DNA from: an uncultured Clostridia bacterium
GTDB taxonomy: Bacteria; Bacillota; Clostridia; Christensenellales; Borkfalkiaceae
Assembly (NCBI GenBank): GCA_947174415.1
Contig: CAMWIW010000005.1
Coordinates: 1 to 64,000 of the forward strand
Direction: 5' to 3'
DNA length: 64,000 nucleotides
Part shown: piece after piece, positions 1 through 8,962 of the stretch
Layout: the number at the start of each line of letters is the position of its first letter
How positions within the stretch are numbered: the stretch's first letter is position 1
Notes under the pieces: model-generated
Told to the model about the DNA's origin: nothing
Database searches by the model: none
The model's input: the letters and a program-made list of their open reading frames with translations, nothing else
Translations under genes and position numbers: made by a program

Positions 1-18
1 ACGCGGTTACAACCGCGT
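1..18. terminator. Hairpin ACGCGGTT-AC-AACCGCGT downstream of the 26..592 minus-strand gene
   Basis: Perfect 8-bp inverted repeat at window edge, beyond the stop of the minus-strand ORF. Confidence 0.4.
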
Positions 19-25
19 GCCGCTT

Positions 26-592
26 TTATTTAGATTTATACAAAGAATTCAAAACTGTCCCCCCCGTTGGTTTCGGCGGATATATCGCTCCAGCTATAAC
101 CGTATCCAGTTCAGATTTGGGGAAGTGATTTTCTGTTTTGGTATCTGTTGGAAAATTCTCTTCAGGAACGGGCGGATACCCTTTCTCAGCCAATCGTTGA
201 TTGTATTGTGATTTAAAAATCTCAATATTACGCATATAAATATCCTGTGTCCACTCTTCTGAAAAAACGGAGTTGTTGTTGCAATAAATCTGTAATTGCC
301 GTTTAACAGCTCCTATTTTATCCCGCTTTTCTTTATCACCGTATGCCGCCTCAAGAATATCTTCCGGTTCATAGGCTTTAATATAGTTGTTTGTATTTTT
401 ATCAAACCTTGCAGGAATTATATAAGCATTTCCGTGTTGGTCAAACACAACGAAATATCTTATTTCTTTGGGAGTATTTTCCATTCCGTATTCGTTAACC
501 AAATCAGTTGGGTTGATAATCGTTCTGTAACGATGCATATACGCCCTCTTTATAACCTTTCCATTTAATTTCGACATTGTTTTATTCTCCAC
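26..592 (-). CDS. Hypothetical protein (188 aa; start may be the internal MSKLNGK)
   Basis: Intact ORF; no family recognised. Confidence 0.6.
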   Translation of the reverse strand: MENKTMSKLNGKVIKRAYMHRYRTIINPTDLVNEYGMENTPKEIRYFVVFDQHGNAYIIPARFDKNTNNYIKAYEPEDILEAAYGDKEKRDKIGAVKRQLQIYCNNNSVFSEEWTQDIYMRNIEIFKSQYNQRLAEKGYPPVPEENFPTDTKTENHFPKSELDTVIAGAIYPPKPTGGTVLNSLYKSK

Positions 593-636
593 AATTTATA
601 GCTAAAGATTATCAGATATGTTACACCTTGTCAATA

Positions 637-665
637 TGCCGCCGCGACAATCTGTCGCGGCGGCA
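637..665. repeat. Strong GC-rich hairpin TGCCGCCGCGACA-ATC-TGTCGCGGCGGCA
   Basis: 13-bp perfect inverted repeat, no clear U-run on either strand. Confidence 0.6.
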
Positions 666-694
666 CTACGTTTGATTAGTGATTAGTAAATCTC

Positions 695-735
695 TTGCAA
701 AAGCTGTTAAGATACACGGTTAAGCGGAACGCTTA
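695..735 (-). repeat. Dispersed repeat family A, copy 1
   Basis: AAGATACACGGTTAAGCGGAACGCTTA directly abutting the stop codon of the DUF4011 helicase. Confidence 0.65.
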
Positions 736-3700
736 TTAAGCCAGACTTATTTTATCCGATATGCTTCTTATTAGCAAGCCGAGCTTTACGCCCTCGTCGA
801 TACAGCCCGAAACGAACGAGGTCAGTTTATCCGACGAGCGGGGCACTTTAAGCTCTTTTAATACTGCGGGAATAAGCTCGTCCGCGTAAACGCTCACGCG
901 GTTCAATAGTATTCCTTTCACCAAAGAAATTACGTCGTACGGGGTGTAATCCACGTCCGAAGAGCGGAGCGAAGTCCCCTCTTCTACTCTGTACCTGTCG
1001 AACGCGCCGAACTTATCGGCTTTGAAGTAATAAACGTTTCCAAGCATTTCGCTGCTTTCGAATGCACACTTGTCTATAAGTGCACGCAACTTACTTTCAA
1101 GTTTTACGCCATACTTCGAAATTCCGAATGCTGCAAGAGTGCGCTTCATTAAAAACTGAGTTGAAATCGGTTCTTCCGCCGCAACTACCGCTTTAACAAC
1201 GCGCATAATTTCCGCGTCGTTTTCACCGCTTAAAATATAAGCGGGGTCTACTTCCTTTTGCTCGAATTTTGCGGTGCGGTAGGGTTTTTTGAAGTTTATA
1301 GCCGTGGGTCTGCCGTCGGCGGTAAGTCTGTCCAAAAGCTCTTTTATCTTCTTTATTTCGCGTTTAGGGTTATTGAAGAAGTTTATCGAGTAGAGCCTGT
1401 AAACGTTCCAATTGTTGCGCTTTAAGGTCTGAACCTGCATAACGGCGCGGTCCTTTACGGAGAACTGCTTCGTTCCGTCGCATAGAATTCCGAGAACGAA
1501 ATTATGCTTGTTTTTGGGGTCGAGAACGCCGACGTCGATTTTGAAGTCAGACACACCCACGTCGCAGCGGCAGTCGTAGCCGTAGCCCGAAAGCTCTTCG
1601 GCAATAAATTTGCCTATGCCCTGTTTGTTTATTATTACGTCCTCACTCTTGACGGATATGCTCGTTCTGCCCTTTTCGGCAAATTCCAGAAACGCTTTAA
1701 GTCCCGCAACTCCGCGTGAAGTCGTGCGAGCCAAGTCAATCATAGAATATCTCATTGACGAGAAAACAAGCATTTCTTCCCTTGCGCGCGAAACGGCAAC
1801 GTTAAGACGACGCCAGCCGCCGAATTGGTTCAGCGGTCCGAAGTTTAACGAAAGTCTGCCCATTCTGTCAGGTCCGTAACACACGGAAAACAAAATTACG
1901 TCCCTTTCGTCGCCTTGAACGTTTTCAAGGTTCTTTATAAACAGCGGTTCTTCACGCTCGTAAGCCGCCTCTTCGAGTCCGTGCTTTACGAGAGCTTTAC
2001 TTAAAAGCTTTTCAACGTAGACTTGCTGAGGGGTCGAGAAAGTTACTATGCCCATACTTGAACGGCGCAGTCTTTCGTCTTTAAGCCGTCTTATCACTTC
2101 GTTTACCAAAGCCTCCGCCTCTTCGCGGTTGCACTTCGTGCCGCCGCGCTCGTAAACACCGTGTTCGATATAGTTGAGTTTTACGCGGCTATCCAACGCG
2201 TCAGGCGAGGGATAAGTGCAAAGCTTGCTCGAATAATAAGTTGCGTTGGAGAACGCGATTAAGCTTTCGTGCTTGGAACGGTAGTGCCAAATGAGATGCT
2301 TTTCGGGTATGCCGAGAGCAAGGCAGTCTTCGAGTACGCTTTCCAAATCCTCAGCCTCGGGGTGGTCGTCGTCCTGTCCCGTGCCCATAAAGAACGACGT
2401 GGGCGGCATCTGTTTAGGGTCGCCGACGATAATCGCGCTCTTCGCCCTTGCAAGCGAGGGTACAGCTTCACAGGTGGGAATTTGCGACGCTTCGTCGAAT
2501 ATAACGATATCGAAAAGCTCGGGGTCGGCAGGCAGATATTGCGAAACCGTGCCGGGGCTCATAAGCATACAGGGCGCGACGACTTTTAAAAGCTCCGGTA
2601 TATCCGCAAATAAATTTCTCAAATTCAAAGTGCGGAGGCTGCCCTTGGTCTGGCGCTGGAAGGACATAACTTCCAACGCAAGCGGTCCTTCCGTTTCGGG
2701 TGCGGGAAGGCGGGAGATTAAATCCGCGCGGATTTTTTCACGCGTGAGTGCGGTGAATTCTTCCAAAAGCCGCGAATAGTTTGCCGCGCTTTCGTCTAAA
2801 ACGTTTGCCGAAAACGCAGACAGGCACTCGTCCGCGGGTATGTTGGTTTGAATAAAGTTTCTGTAAACGTTTTTACGGAACGACGATAAAATCTGCTTGC
2901 CCGAAATTTTGCCGCTTTCCATTGCGGTCGTCATAAACGAAAGTCCGCTGTCCGAAAGTTTTTTTGCCGTAGCTTTGTACATACACCACGCAGGGAGCAT
3001 ATCGATATTGTCAATAAGCGAAGTGCACTTTGCGGTGTAAGTTTCGAAAATATCCGCGTCGGCGTAGTCTGACTTGTCGGCTCTTATAATTTTCATAAAG
3101 GCGTCCGCGCTCTTCATAAAGGCGGTTGCCGCAGATATAAGCCCCGAAACAAGCGGTTTCAAAATCCCGCTTGCCGCGGCGCAGCAAACGCTGTTGAAAA
3201 CGTCTGCGTTATAGTCCATAAACGTCTGCGCGCAAAGACGGTGCAGTTCGTACAGCGGTGCAAGAAAATCTTCCCTCTTCTTCTCGTTAATTCCGCCGAA
3301 GCCGACGAAGTTTTGAGATAAAGAAGTACTCTTTAAAATTCTTTCTTTCGCCTTTTCGATTTCGAGCGCGCGTTTAATCCACTCCAACTCGTCCTTCTCT
3401 TTGACGGGCTGAGGCGTACAGCGGTTTATTCTTTTTATGACGTTTAAAAGAGTGCGGGAAGAACGGTAATTTTCTCCCCAATTGTCAAGCTCCTTTTCTA
3501 TCTCGTCAGTGAACTTCGCAATATCGGGCAACACCTTAAAATGCTTGAACCAGTGTTTGCACTCGCTGTCGTACCGCAAGTTCGCGTTATAGAATTTGTA
3601 CAGCTCTTCTTCGTCGCACTCGAAAAATTCTTTGAGCGTTCCGTCCTTTAATACGCCCGCAATCTGTAAAAGATTATCGAGCTTTGCACGGGTGAATTTG

Positions 3701-6357
3701 CTCGTCTTTTGCTTAAAGGTATCGAGGAAAAGACCAAGGTAATTTTTAAGGTGTTTTATCTCCGCCAAAAGCACTTCGGTGGCACATACTACGGCACGTT
3801 TCGTGTTTTCGTCGCACTCTGTGAGCTTCACTTCGGTGAACGGTGAACGGTACACTCCGCCGCATTCTTTTGCGGCTGCCTGAGCCGTGGTAAGCATATT
3901 TTCGTAGTCTTCGAGCTTCTGCTTGGTTAAGCTGTCGTAGAAAGTACTTTCTATATTCATAAGCTCGGGCGCGGACTTGTTTTGAAGGTAATAAACTATT
4001 CCCTCATACACGCTTAGCCCAAGCCTTCTTTTTTTGTGAAGAGCGTCCATAGGCGCGCGCAACGTGTCGCGGGTTTCCTTTATTCTTGCGCCTGCGTCGG
4101 TGAACTTATCGGCGTCCGTTTCTGACTTTAAAAGAAGGGTCGTTTCGATATTTCTGATTATCTCGGTCTTGTCGGTCGATTTACCTGAATGAAGTTCGAG
4201 GCAGAAATCGCCTATGCCTATATCGCAAAGACGTTTTTTAACGACTTGCAACGCTGCTTGCTTTTCAGCAACGAACAGTACGCGTTTGCCCTTGTCCAAC
4301 GCGTTAGCGATAATATTTGTAATGGTTTGGCTCTTGCCCGTTCCGGGAGGCCCGTGCAGAACGAAAGTCGTGCCCTTTGCGGATTCGGCAACGGCGGCGT
4401 ACTGCGCGCTATCACAGGGTAACGGAGTTAAAACGGCGCACGGGTCGGCGTCGTCTTCGGAAACGCCGACGAGCTTGTTTTCCGCAAGCTTGTTCACGTT
4501 CGTCATAAGGGACGCGATTAAGGGGTTCTTCGAAAGGCTTTTAATGTTGTTTTTTACGTCAGCCCACATAGCGTATCTTGCAAACGTGAACTGCGAAAGA
4601 TAGACGTCCTCGTAGACCATCCACCCCTTCATATTAGCCGTTTTCGCTCGGAATACTGCGATTATTTCCTTGGGTGAAAGACCCTTGCCCTCAACCCCGC
4701 GCACGTCAATACCGAAGTTCTGTTTCAAAAACTCCAAAAGGGTAGTGTTTACCTCGTATCCCTCGCCCGCTTCGAGCGCAACGCCCTGCGTTTTCATTCT
4801 CTTTAAGGTTACGGGCAAAAGGGCAATGGGCGCGTATTTGTCGTCTCTGTCGCCCTCGTTCTTCCACTTTAAAAAACCGAGTGCAAGATACAGGGTCTTT
4901 GCGCCCGTCTCTTCTTCGGCGGCGCGGGACTTTCTTATCAGGGTAGTGGCAGTCTCCGTCAGCCCGTCGGGGGAAGCGACGCAACGCATCTTCCCGCCCC
5001 GCATTTCTATGTCGATAAGCTCCGACATATTTCTCACGGTATTGCTTTCGCCGAAATAGACGGCGTCGGGAATGGGCGTAGAGTTTGAAAGCAGGGTAAA
5101 TTTGCCCTTTTGGTCGATTTTCTGACAAAACGATGCAAGGTCCGCACAAAGAAGGTGCAGACAGTCCCTATTGTAGCGGAAATTCAAAAGGTTGTTTTTT
5201 AACGATAAGTCCAAAAGACGGCGCTGCCAATTCGCATCTTTCGAAACGGTTTTGTCGTATTGGTACTTGTCCGCGTCGATAAACTCCGACGGCTTCGCGT
5301 CGAAAGAAAGCTGTCTGTCGGCTAAGAGTTCGTATCCGTGCGCCGTTTTTACCTTTAACGGCAAGGGGAAAAGCCCGCCTATCCTGCAACGCTTTATATC
5401 GAGGCAAAGCTCGAGCTCGTCTGAACGAAGCCGTTCACGTGCGTGTGCTTCACTCGTCGTGTAGCTCGCGTTCTTGTGGGCGTACAAATCTTCTATATCG
5501 AACAGAGTTAAGTTGTTTACGCCTTCGGTAACATACTTTTCGACAAGCTGCATATCGTCCTCGATAGGGGAAGAAAAACAGCTTTCATAGAGCCATACAC
5601 CCGCACATATCCTCGATTTACCGAGCACTATTACGGGATTAAGCTTTGTCGCTTCGAAGCAACTTGCGGCAAAAATCGCAAGCTGCAACGGCGTTGCGGT
5701 TTTATTCTTCACGACGTCGGTAATATCGCCCACGCAAGTTAAACTTGTTAAATCGTCGTCCTCACCTCTGTCGATATTTAAGCGGCGGATTGCCGAAAAG
5801 ACTGAGGCAACGGCGTTTCTGACGCCGTTTTTATCAGTGCCCGAATAGCCCGAAAATTCCGAAGAGTAACCCCACGTTTTAAGCTGCAAGCCCGCTTCGG
5901 CCAAAATCTTCTGACAGTCGGCAAGTTTAGGGCGAACGAAAGTCGAAAGAGTTTCCGCATTGCCCGTAAGCCCGCACCAACAGTCTATGGGTAGAGCCTG
6001 CACGTCGGCTTGAAGGGAGCAAACGAGAGCTTTGCCGCAGGTAAGTTCAACCTGAACCGTACAAATTTCCGCCTCTTCCAATTCTGCAAGGTATTTGGGG
6101 TTCAGAACGTTTTGGGGAATGACCTCCACACTGCTCTCGTGCGGAATTTCCTCAATGTGCATTTCAGTTGGAATGATGAGCGCGTTCGAGCCCGAAACTT
6201 TGACGCAAACGTCCGTTGCGTTTTCGGTGTCGCGGTTAAAAACCTTAAACGAAGTAAAAAGCGGCAGCCTGCAAAAATAATTTGCGTAGCTGACGGAATT
6301 TAAAAGTTCGCCTTCGATTTCGATAATATCTACGGGTGTTTTGGGTTTAGTAGCCAT
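736..6357 (-). CDS. Very large SF1 helicase with DUF4011-type N-region, Vsr-like/REase_MTES_1575-type domain and C-terminal DUF3320
   Basis: Walker A LHGPPGTGKSQTITNIIANAL, Walker B FDIVIFDEASQIPT, SF1 C-terminal QGDERDVILFSVCYG...LNVAVSRAREE; nuclease-like FKIDVGVLDPKNKHNFVLGILCDG; start reset from 6438 to MATKPKT. Confidence 0.85.
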   Translation of the reverse strand: MATKPKTPVDIIEIEGELLNSVSYANYFCRLPLFTSFKVFNRDTENATDVCVKVSGSNALIIPTEMHIEEIPHESSVEVIPQNVLNPKYLAELEEAEICTVQVELTCGKALVCSLQADVQALPIDCWCGLTGNAETLSTFVRPKLADCQKILAEAGLQLKTWGYSSEFSGYSGTDKNGVRNAVASVFSAIRRLNIDRGEDDDLTSLTCVGDITDVVKNKTATPLQLAIFAASCFEATKLNPVIVLGKSRICAGVWLYESCFSSPIEDDMQLVEKYVTEGVNNLTLFDIEDLYAHKNASYTTSEAHARERLRSDELELCLDIKRCRIGGLFPLPLKVKTAHGYELLADRQLSFDAKPSEFIDADKYQYDKTVSKDANWQRRLLDLSLKNNLLNFRYNRDCLHLLCADLASFCQKIDQKGKFTLLSNSTPIPDAVYFGESNTVRNMSELIDIEMRGGKMRCVASPDGLTETATTLIRKSRAAEEETGAKTLYLALGFLKWKNEGDRDDKYAPIALLPVTLKRMKTQGVALEAGEGYEVNTTLLEFLKQNFGIDVRGVEGKGLSPKEIIAVFRAKTANMKGWMVYEDVYLSQFTFARYAMWADVKNNIKSLSKNPLIASLMTNVNKLAENKLVGVSEDDADPCAVLTPLPCDSAQYAAVAESAKGTTFVLHGPPGTGKSQTITNIIANALDKGKRVLFVAEKQAALQVVKKRLCDIGIGDFCLELHSGKSTDKTEIIRNIETTLLLKSETDADKFTDAGARIKETRDTLRAPMDALHKKRRLGLSVYEGIVYYLQNKSAPELMNIESTFYDSLTKQKLEDYENMLTTAQAAAKECGGVYRSPFTEVKLTECDENTKRAVVCATEVLLAEIKHLKNYLGLFLDTFKQKTSKFTRAKLDNLLQIAGVLKDGTLKEFFECDEEELYKFYNANLRYDSECKHWFKHFKVLPDIAKFTDEIEKELDNWGENYRSSRTLLNVIKRINRCTPQPVKEKDELEWIKRALEIEKAKERILKSTSLSQNFVGFGGINEKKREDFLAPLYELHRLCAQTFMDYNADVFNSVCCAAASGILKPLVSGLISAATAFMKSADAFMKIIRADKSDYADADIFETYTAKCTSLIDNIDMLPAWCMYKATAKKLSDSGLSFMTTAMESGKISGKQILSSFRKNVYRNFIQTNIPADECLSAFSANVLDESAANYSRLLEEFTALTREKIRADLISRLPAPETEGPLALEVMSFQRQTKGSLRTLNLRNLFADIPELLKVVAPCMLMSPGTVSQYLPADPELFDIVIFDEASQIPTCEAVPSLARAKSAIIVGDPKQMPPTSFFMGTGQDDDHPEAEDLESVLEDCLALGIPEKHLIWHYRSKHESLIAFSNATYYSSKLCTYPSPDALDSRVKLNYIEHGVYERGGTKCNREEAEALVNEVIRRLKDERLRRSSMGIVTFSTPQQVYVEKLLSKALVKHGLEEAAYEREEPLFIKNLENVQGDERDVILFSVCYGPDRMGRLSLNFGPLNQFGGWRRLNVAVSRAREEMLVFSSMRYSMIDLARTTSRGVAGLKAFLEFAEKGRTSISVKSEDVIINKQGIGKFIAEELSGYGYDCRCDVGVSDFKIDVGVLDPKNKHNFVLGILCDGTKQFSVKDRAVMQVQTLKRNNWNVYRLYSINFFNNPKREIKKIKELLDRLTADGRPTAINFKKPYRTAKFEQKEVDPAYILSGENDAEIMRVVKAVVAAEEPISTQFLMKRTLAAFGISKYGVKLESKLRALIDKCAFESSEMLGNVYYFKADKFGAFDRYRVEEGTSLRSSDVDYTPYDVISLVKGILLNRVSVYADELIPAVLKELKVPRSSDKLTSFVSGCIDEGVKLGLLIRSISDKISLA

Positions 6358-6491
6358 ATATGCCTCACTTTCCGCATCTTTTCGTGGTAATTCGTCCGTT
6401 TTTTCATTATACCACCTTTGGTAAAAAGTGGCAAGCATCTTATAAAATTATTACCCTTTAATTTACGGTTAAACTGCTTTTTTCGGTTGCG

Positions 6492-8867
6492 CTAATCTTT
6501 TATTACGGCAAGTTCCTTCAATGCGCGGGTATAAGCAATGTATTTTTCGTTATCCGTCAGGCCTTCGTCCGCGACGGCAACCGCGGTAAATTCAAGTCCT
6601 TTACTCTCGTAAACCGTCATAATATTGATTTTAGTTTTCGAAATTCTGCCCGTATCTCTTACGCGGTTATAGCTCTTTCTCGTATACTTATCAATAGATT
6701 GCCCCCCACATATGACGGCTTTAAGCCCGTTTTTGGACGCAAGCCAAGCCGTAACGGAGCGAGCGGGAATTTCTTCGATTTCGTTTGCGTCAAAGCCAAT
6801 CGAGTGCATCTCTATGCCGAGCTTTTCGGAAACGTAGTCAACTATTTGCGTAGTGTTTCGATAGTTGAGACTCAGATTGTATATTTTAAACCCGAGCTCC
6901 ACCCAATCCTTTATACCTCTGAAACCCGTTACGTTTTGCTTTAAATCCCCGAAAACGTTGAAAACAGCGCGGTCGTTTACGGCTTTTAACACTTTATATT
7001 CGGCGAGAGAAATGTCCTGCGCCTCGTCAATGAAAACGAACGAATACTTTGGAGAAAGATTAAAACCGAGCTTAACGAGAATAAAGCACAGCGCGAACAA
7101 GTCGCATTTTGACAGAGGCTTTGCGGCTACGCCGTATTTCGTTTTGGCTTTTTTTGCCGTTTCCTTATAGAAAAATCTTAAAATATCAACCGTGTTTTCA
7201 CACTTGCCTATTGCAACAAGATAGCTTTCGCTTCTTAATACGTCGGCGAAATCGTAAGTGGTTGAAAAGTCGTTTAAAATGCGTTCAACGGCACATATTG
7301 CGGTACTAATCTCTTTTTTTAGCTGTTCCCGCTTTAAAATTCCATCGGAGTAAGTGAGCTGCTCTCCCTCCGCCGTTTTGATTTTGTAGCGCATCAAATC
7401 CGCGATTTCTTTGTCTACGGCTGATTCAAGCTGATTTAAGTCTTCAAGCGCGGCAAGGCAGATTTTCTGAGAGTAGCGGCGCAAGAATTTTATTGACTTG
7501 TAGAACGACAAAAACTGTCTGTAAAAATAGGCGTAGCCCTTCATTCTCTCGTCAGAATTTACGAGATATAAAAATTCCTGCACGTCGAGAACGCAGTTAA
7601 ACATATATCTGAACTGTTTCGTGTAGTACAGACCGCCGTCCTTCTTTTCCTTTATTTCGCCGAGAACGCAGCGGCGTATTCTTATCGACGCATTTTTTAT
7701 TTTTTCGTACTCTTCAACCTGATCGCTGCAAGACGCGGCAACCTCTTCGGAAACCTCTTTGCAGTCGTCGGAGGCAAAAAGTCCGTAAACTCCGTCAAAG
7801 ACTTTGGCGAGCTTTTTGTCCAAATCCGCTTCGAAAGCAGGCGAATAGATATATTTCAAATATTCTTCACTGACTTGCAAGTTCAGGTCTGCTTTACCTC
7901 TCATATCTGCGCCTACGCTCTTTAAAAGCTTTAAAAAGTATTCGTCGAGAGTGCTCGTTTTTACTTTTTCAAGCTCCAACACCGCCGAAAGCTCGTCAAT
8001 AAACGCATTAAAGGAGTTTGACGGCGTTACAACCATTACGTCTGTAGGGCGTACGCTTTCGTTGTTGTACATTATATAGGAAAGGCGGTGCAAGAGTATC
8101 ATTGTTTTGCCGCTGCCCGCTACGCCTTGCAGAACGAACTCGTCTTTTTCAGGTAAAGTAATTATTTCAAACTGCTTTTCCTGAATAGTCTGAATAATAT
8201 CGGTTATTTCGTTCTTTTCTTTTCTGCCCCTTAAAATGTCTTTGAGGAACGGGTCGAAAATAAGTTCTTCGTCCCGCCCGCCTATCTCTTCTTTCGAAAG
8301 GTAGTCCGACAAGGAAAGATACTCGTTTTTAAAATCGATTACCTTTCCGTTGCCCGTCTTTATGGCGCGGCGTAAAATAAGCTTATAATTATAGTCGTTT
8401 ATGGTAAAAGAGGTGCGGCTCTTCTGATAATATTTTTGTGCTAACGGCGCGCGCCAATCTACGATTTCAAGCTTTTCGCTGCCGTGCTTGCCGATATAAT
8501 AGCTGTTATAGCCCTCCTTGTCATCCGTCAAATCCATACGGGCAAAGTAAGGCTCGTCAAAAAACGGCTTGTATTCATGCATCTTTGATTTTAGCTTAGT
8601 TATTTCGGCGTTAAGCTCCAAAACCTTTTGATAACATTCGGCGTTATAATCCTCACGCTTTAAAAGGCCTTCTTTTTCCTCACGGGCAGCGTTGAGCTTA
8701 GCTTTGAGTTTTGCAAGATACAAAACTCGCAGCATTGTCATAACCGCATGAACGTGTGCGCCCTCGTAGTTAAGCTGTTTTTCTGCGTCAAGCAAGTCTA
8801 AAAAATAATCTTTGGTGGGTTCTTTTTTAGGATTGATTAAATTTTTAATAGCTTGAAAATCAGTCAT
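6492..8867 (-). CDS. UvrD/HelD-like SF1 helicase
   Basis: GVAGSGKTMILLHRLSYIMY (Walker A), FVFIDEAQDIS (Walker B), SKGLEF motif; start reset to MTDFQAIKNLI. Confidence 0.8.
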   Translation of the reverse strand: MTDFQAIKNLINPKKEPTKDYFLDLLDAEKQLNYEGAHVHAVMTMLRVLYLAKLKAKLNAAREEKEGLLKREDYNAECYQKVLELNAEITKLKSKMHEYKPFFDEPYFARMDLTDDKEGYNSYYIGKHGSEKLEIVDWRAPLAQKYYQKSRTSFTINDYNYKLILRRAIKTGNGKVIDFKNEYLSLSDYLSKEEIGGRDEELIFDPFLKDILRGRKEKNEITDIIQTIQEKQFEIITLPEKDEFVLQGVAGSGKTMILLHRLSYIMYNNESVRPTDVMVVTPSNSFNAFIDELSAVLELEKVKTSTLDEYFLKLLKSVGADMRGKADLNLQVSEEYLKYIYSPAFEADLDKKLAKVFDGVYGLFASDDCKEVSEEVAASCSDQVEEYEKIKNASIRIRRCVLGEIKEKKDGGLYYTKQFRYMFNCVLDVQEFLYLVNSDERMKGYAYFYRQFLSFYKSIKFLRRYSQKICLAALEDLNQLESAVDKEIADLMRYKIKTAEGEQLTYSDGILKREQLKKEISTAICAVERILNDFSTTYDFADVLRSESYLVAIGKCENTVDILRFFYKETAKKAKTKYGVAAKPLSKCDLFALCFILVKLGFNLSPKYSFVFIDEAQDISLAEYKVLKAVNDRAVFNVFGDLKQNVTGFRGIKDWVELGFKIYNLSLNYRNTTQIVDYVSEKLGIEMHSIGFDANEIEEIPARSVTAWLASKNGLKAVICGGQSIDKYTRKSYNRVRDTGRISKTKINIMTVYESKGLEFTAVAVADEGLTDNEKYIAYTRALKELAVIKD

Positions 8868-8875
8868 TAAAGCTA

Positions 8876-8904
8876 AGTATAACATAAGATTTCAAGGCTG
8901 TCAA
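8876..8904 (-). promoter_or_regulatory. SigA-type promoter of HelD-like gene, TTGACA-N17-TATACT
   Basis: Consensus -35 and near-consensus -10; -10 ends 8 nt before the ATG. Confidence 0.7.
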
Positions 8905-8919
8905 ATTCATAATAAAAAA

Positions 8920-8951
8920 CAACGCCCGAACCGAAATCGGTTCGGGCGTTG
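8920..8951 (-). terminator. Rho-independent terminator of the MATE fusion gene
   Basis: CAACGCCCGAACCGA-AA-TCGGTTCGGGCGTTG followed by T-run on the minus strand. Confidence 0.85.
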
Positions 8952-8962
8952 CCGTTAATCCA

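Noticed and set aside
2269-2779. Overlapping plus-strand ORFs inside the giant helicase (and similar ones throughout long minus-strand genes)
   Set aside because: Shadow ORFs opposite well-supported coding sequence.
8891-8904. 14-mer TTCAAGGCTGTCAA repeated at 21381..21394
   Set aside because: A few exact 14-mers are expected by chance in 64 kb; the first copy is explained by the HelD-like promoter -35 region.
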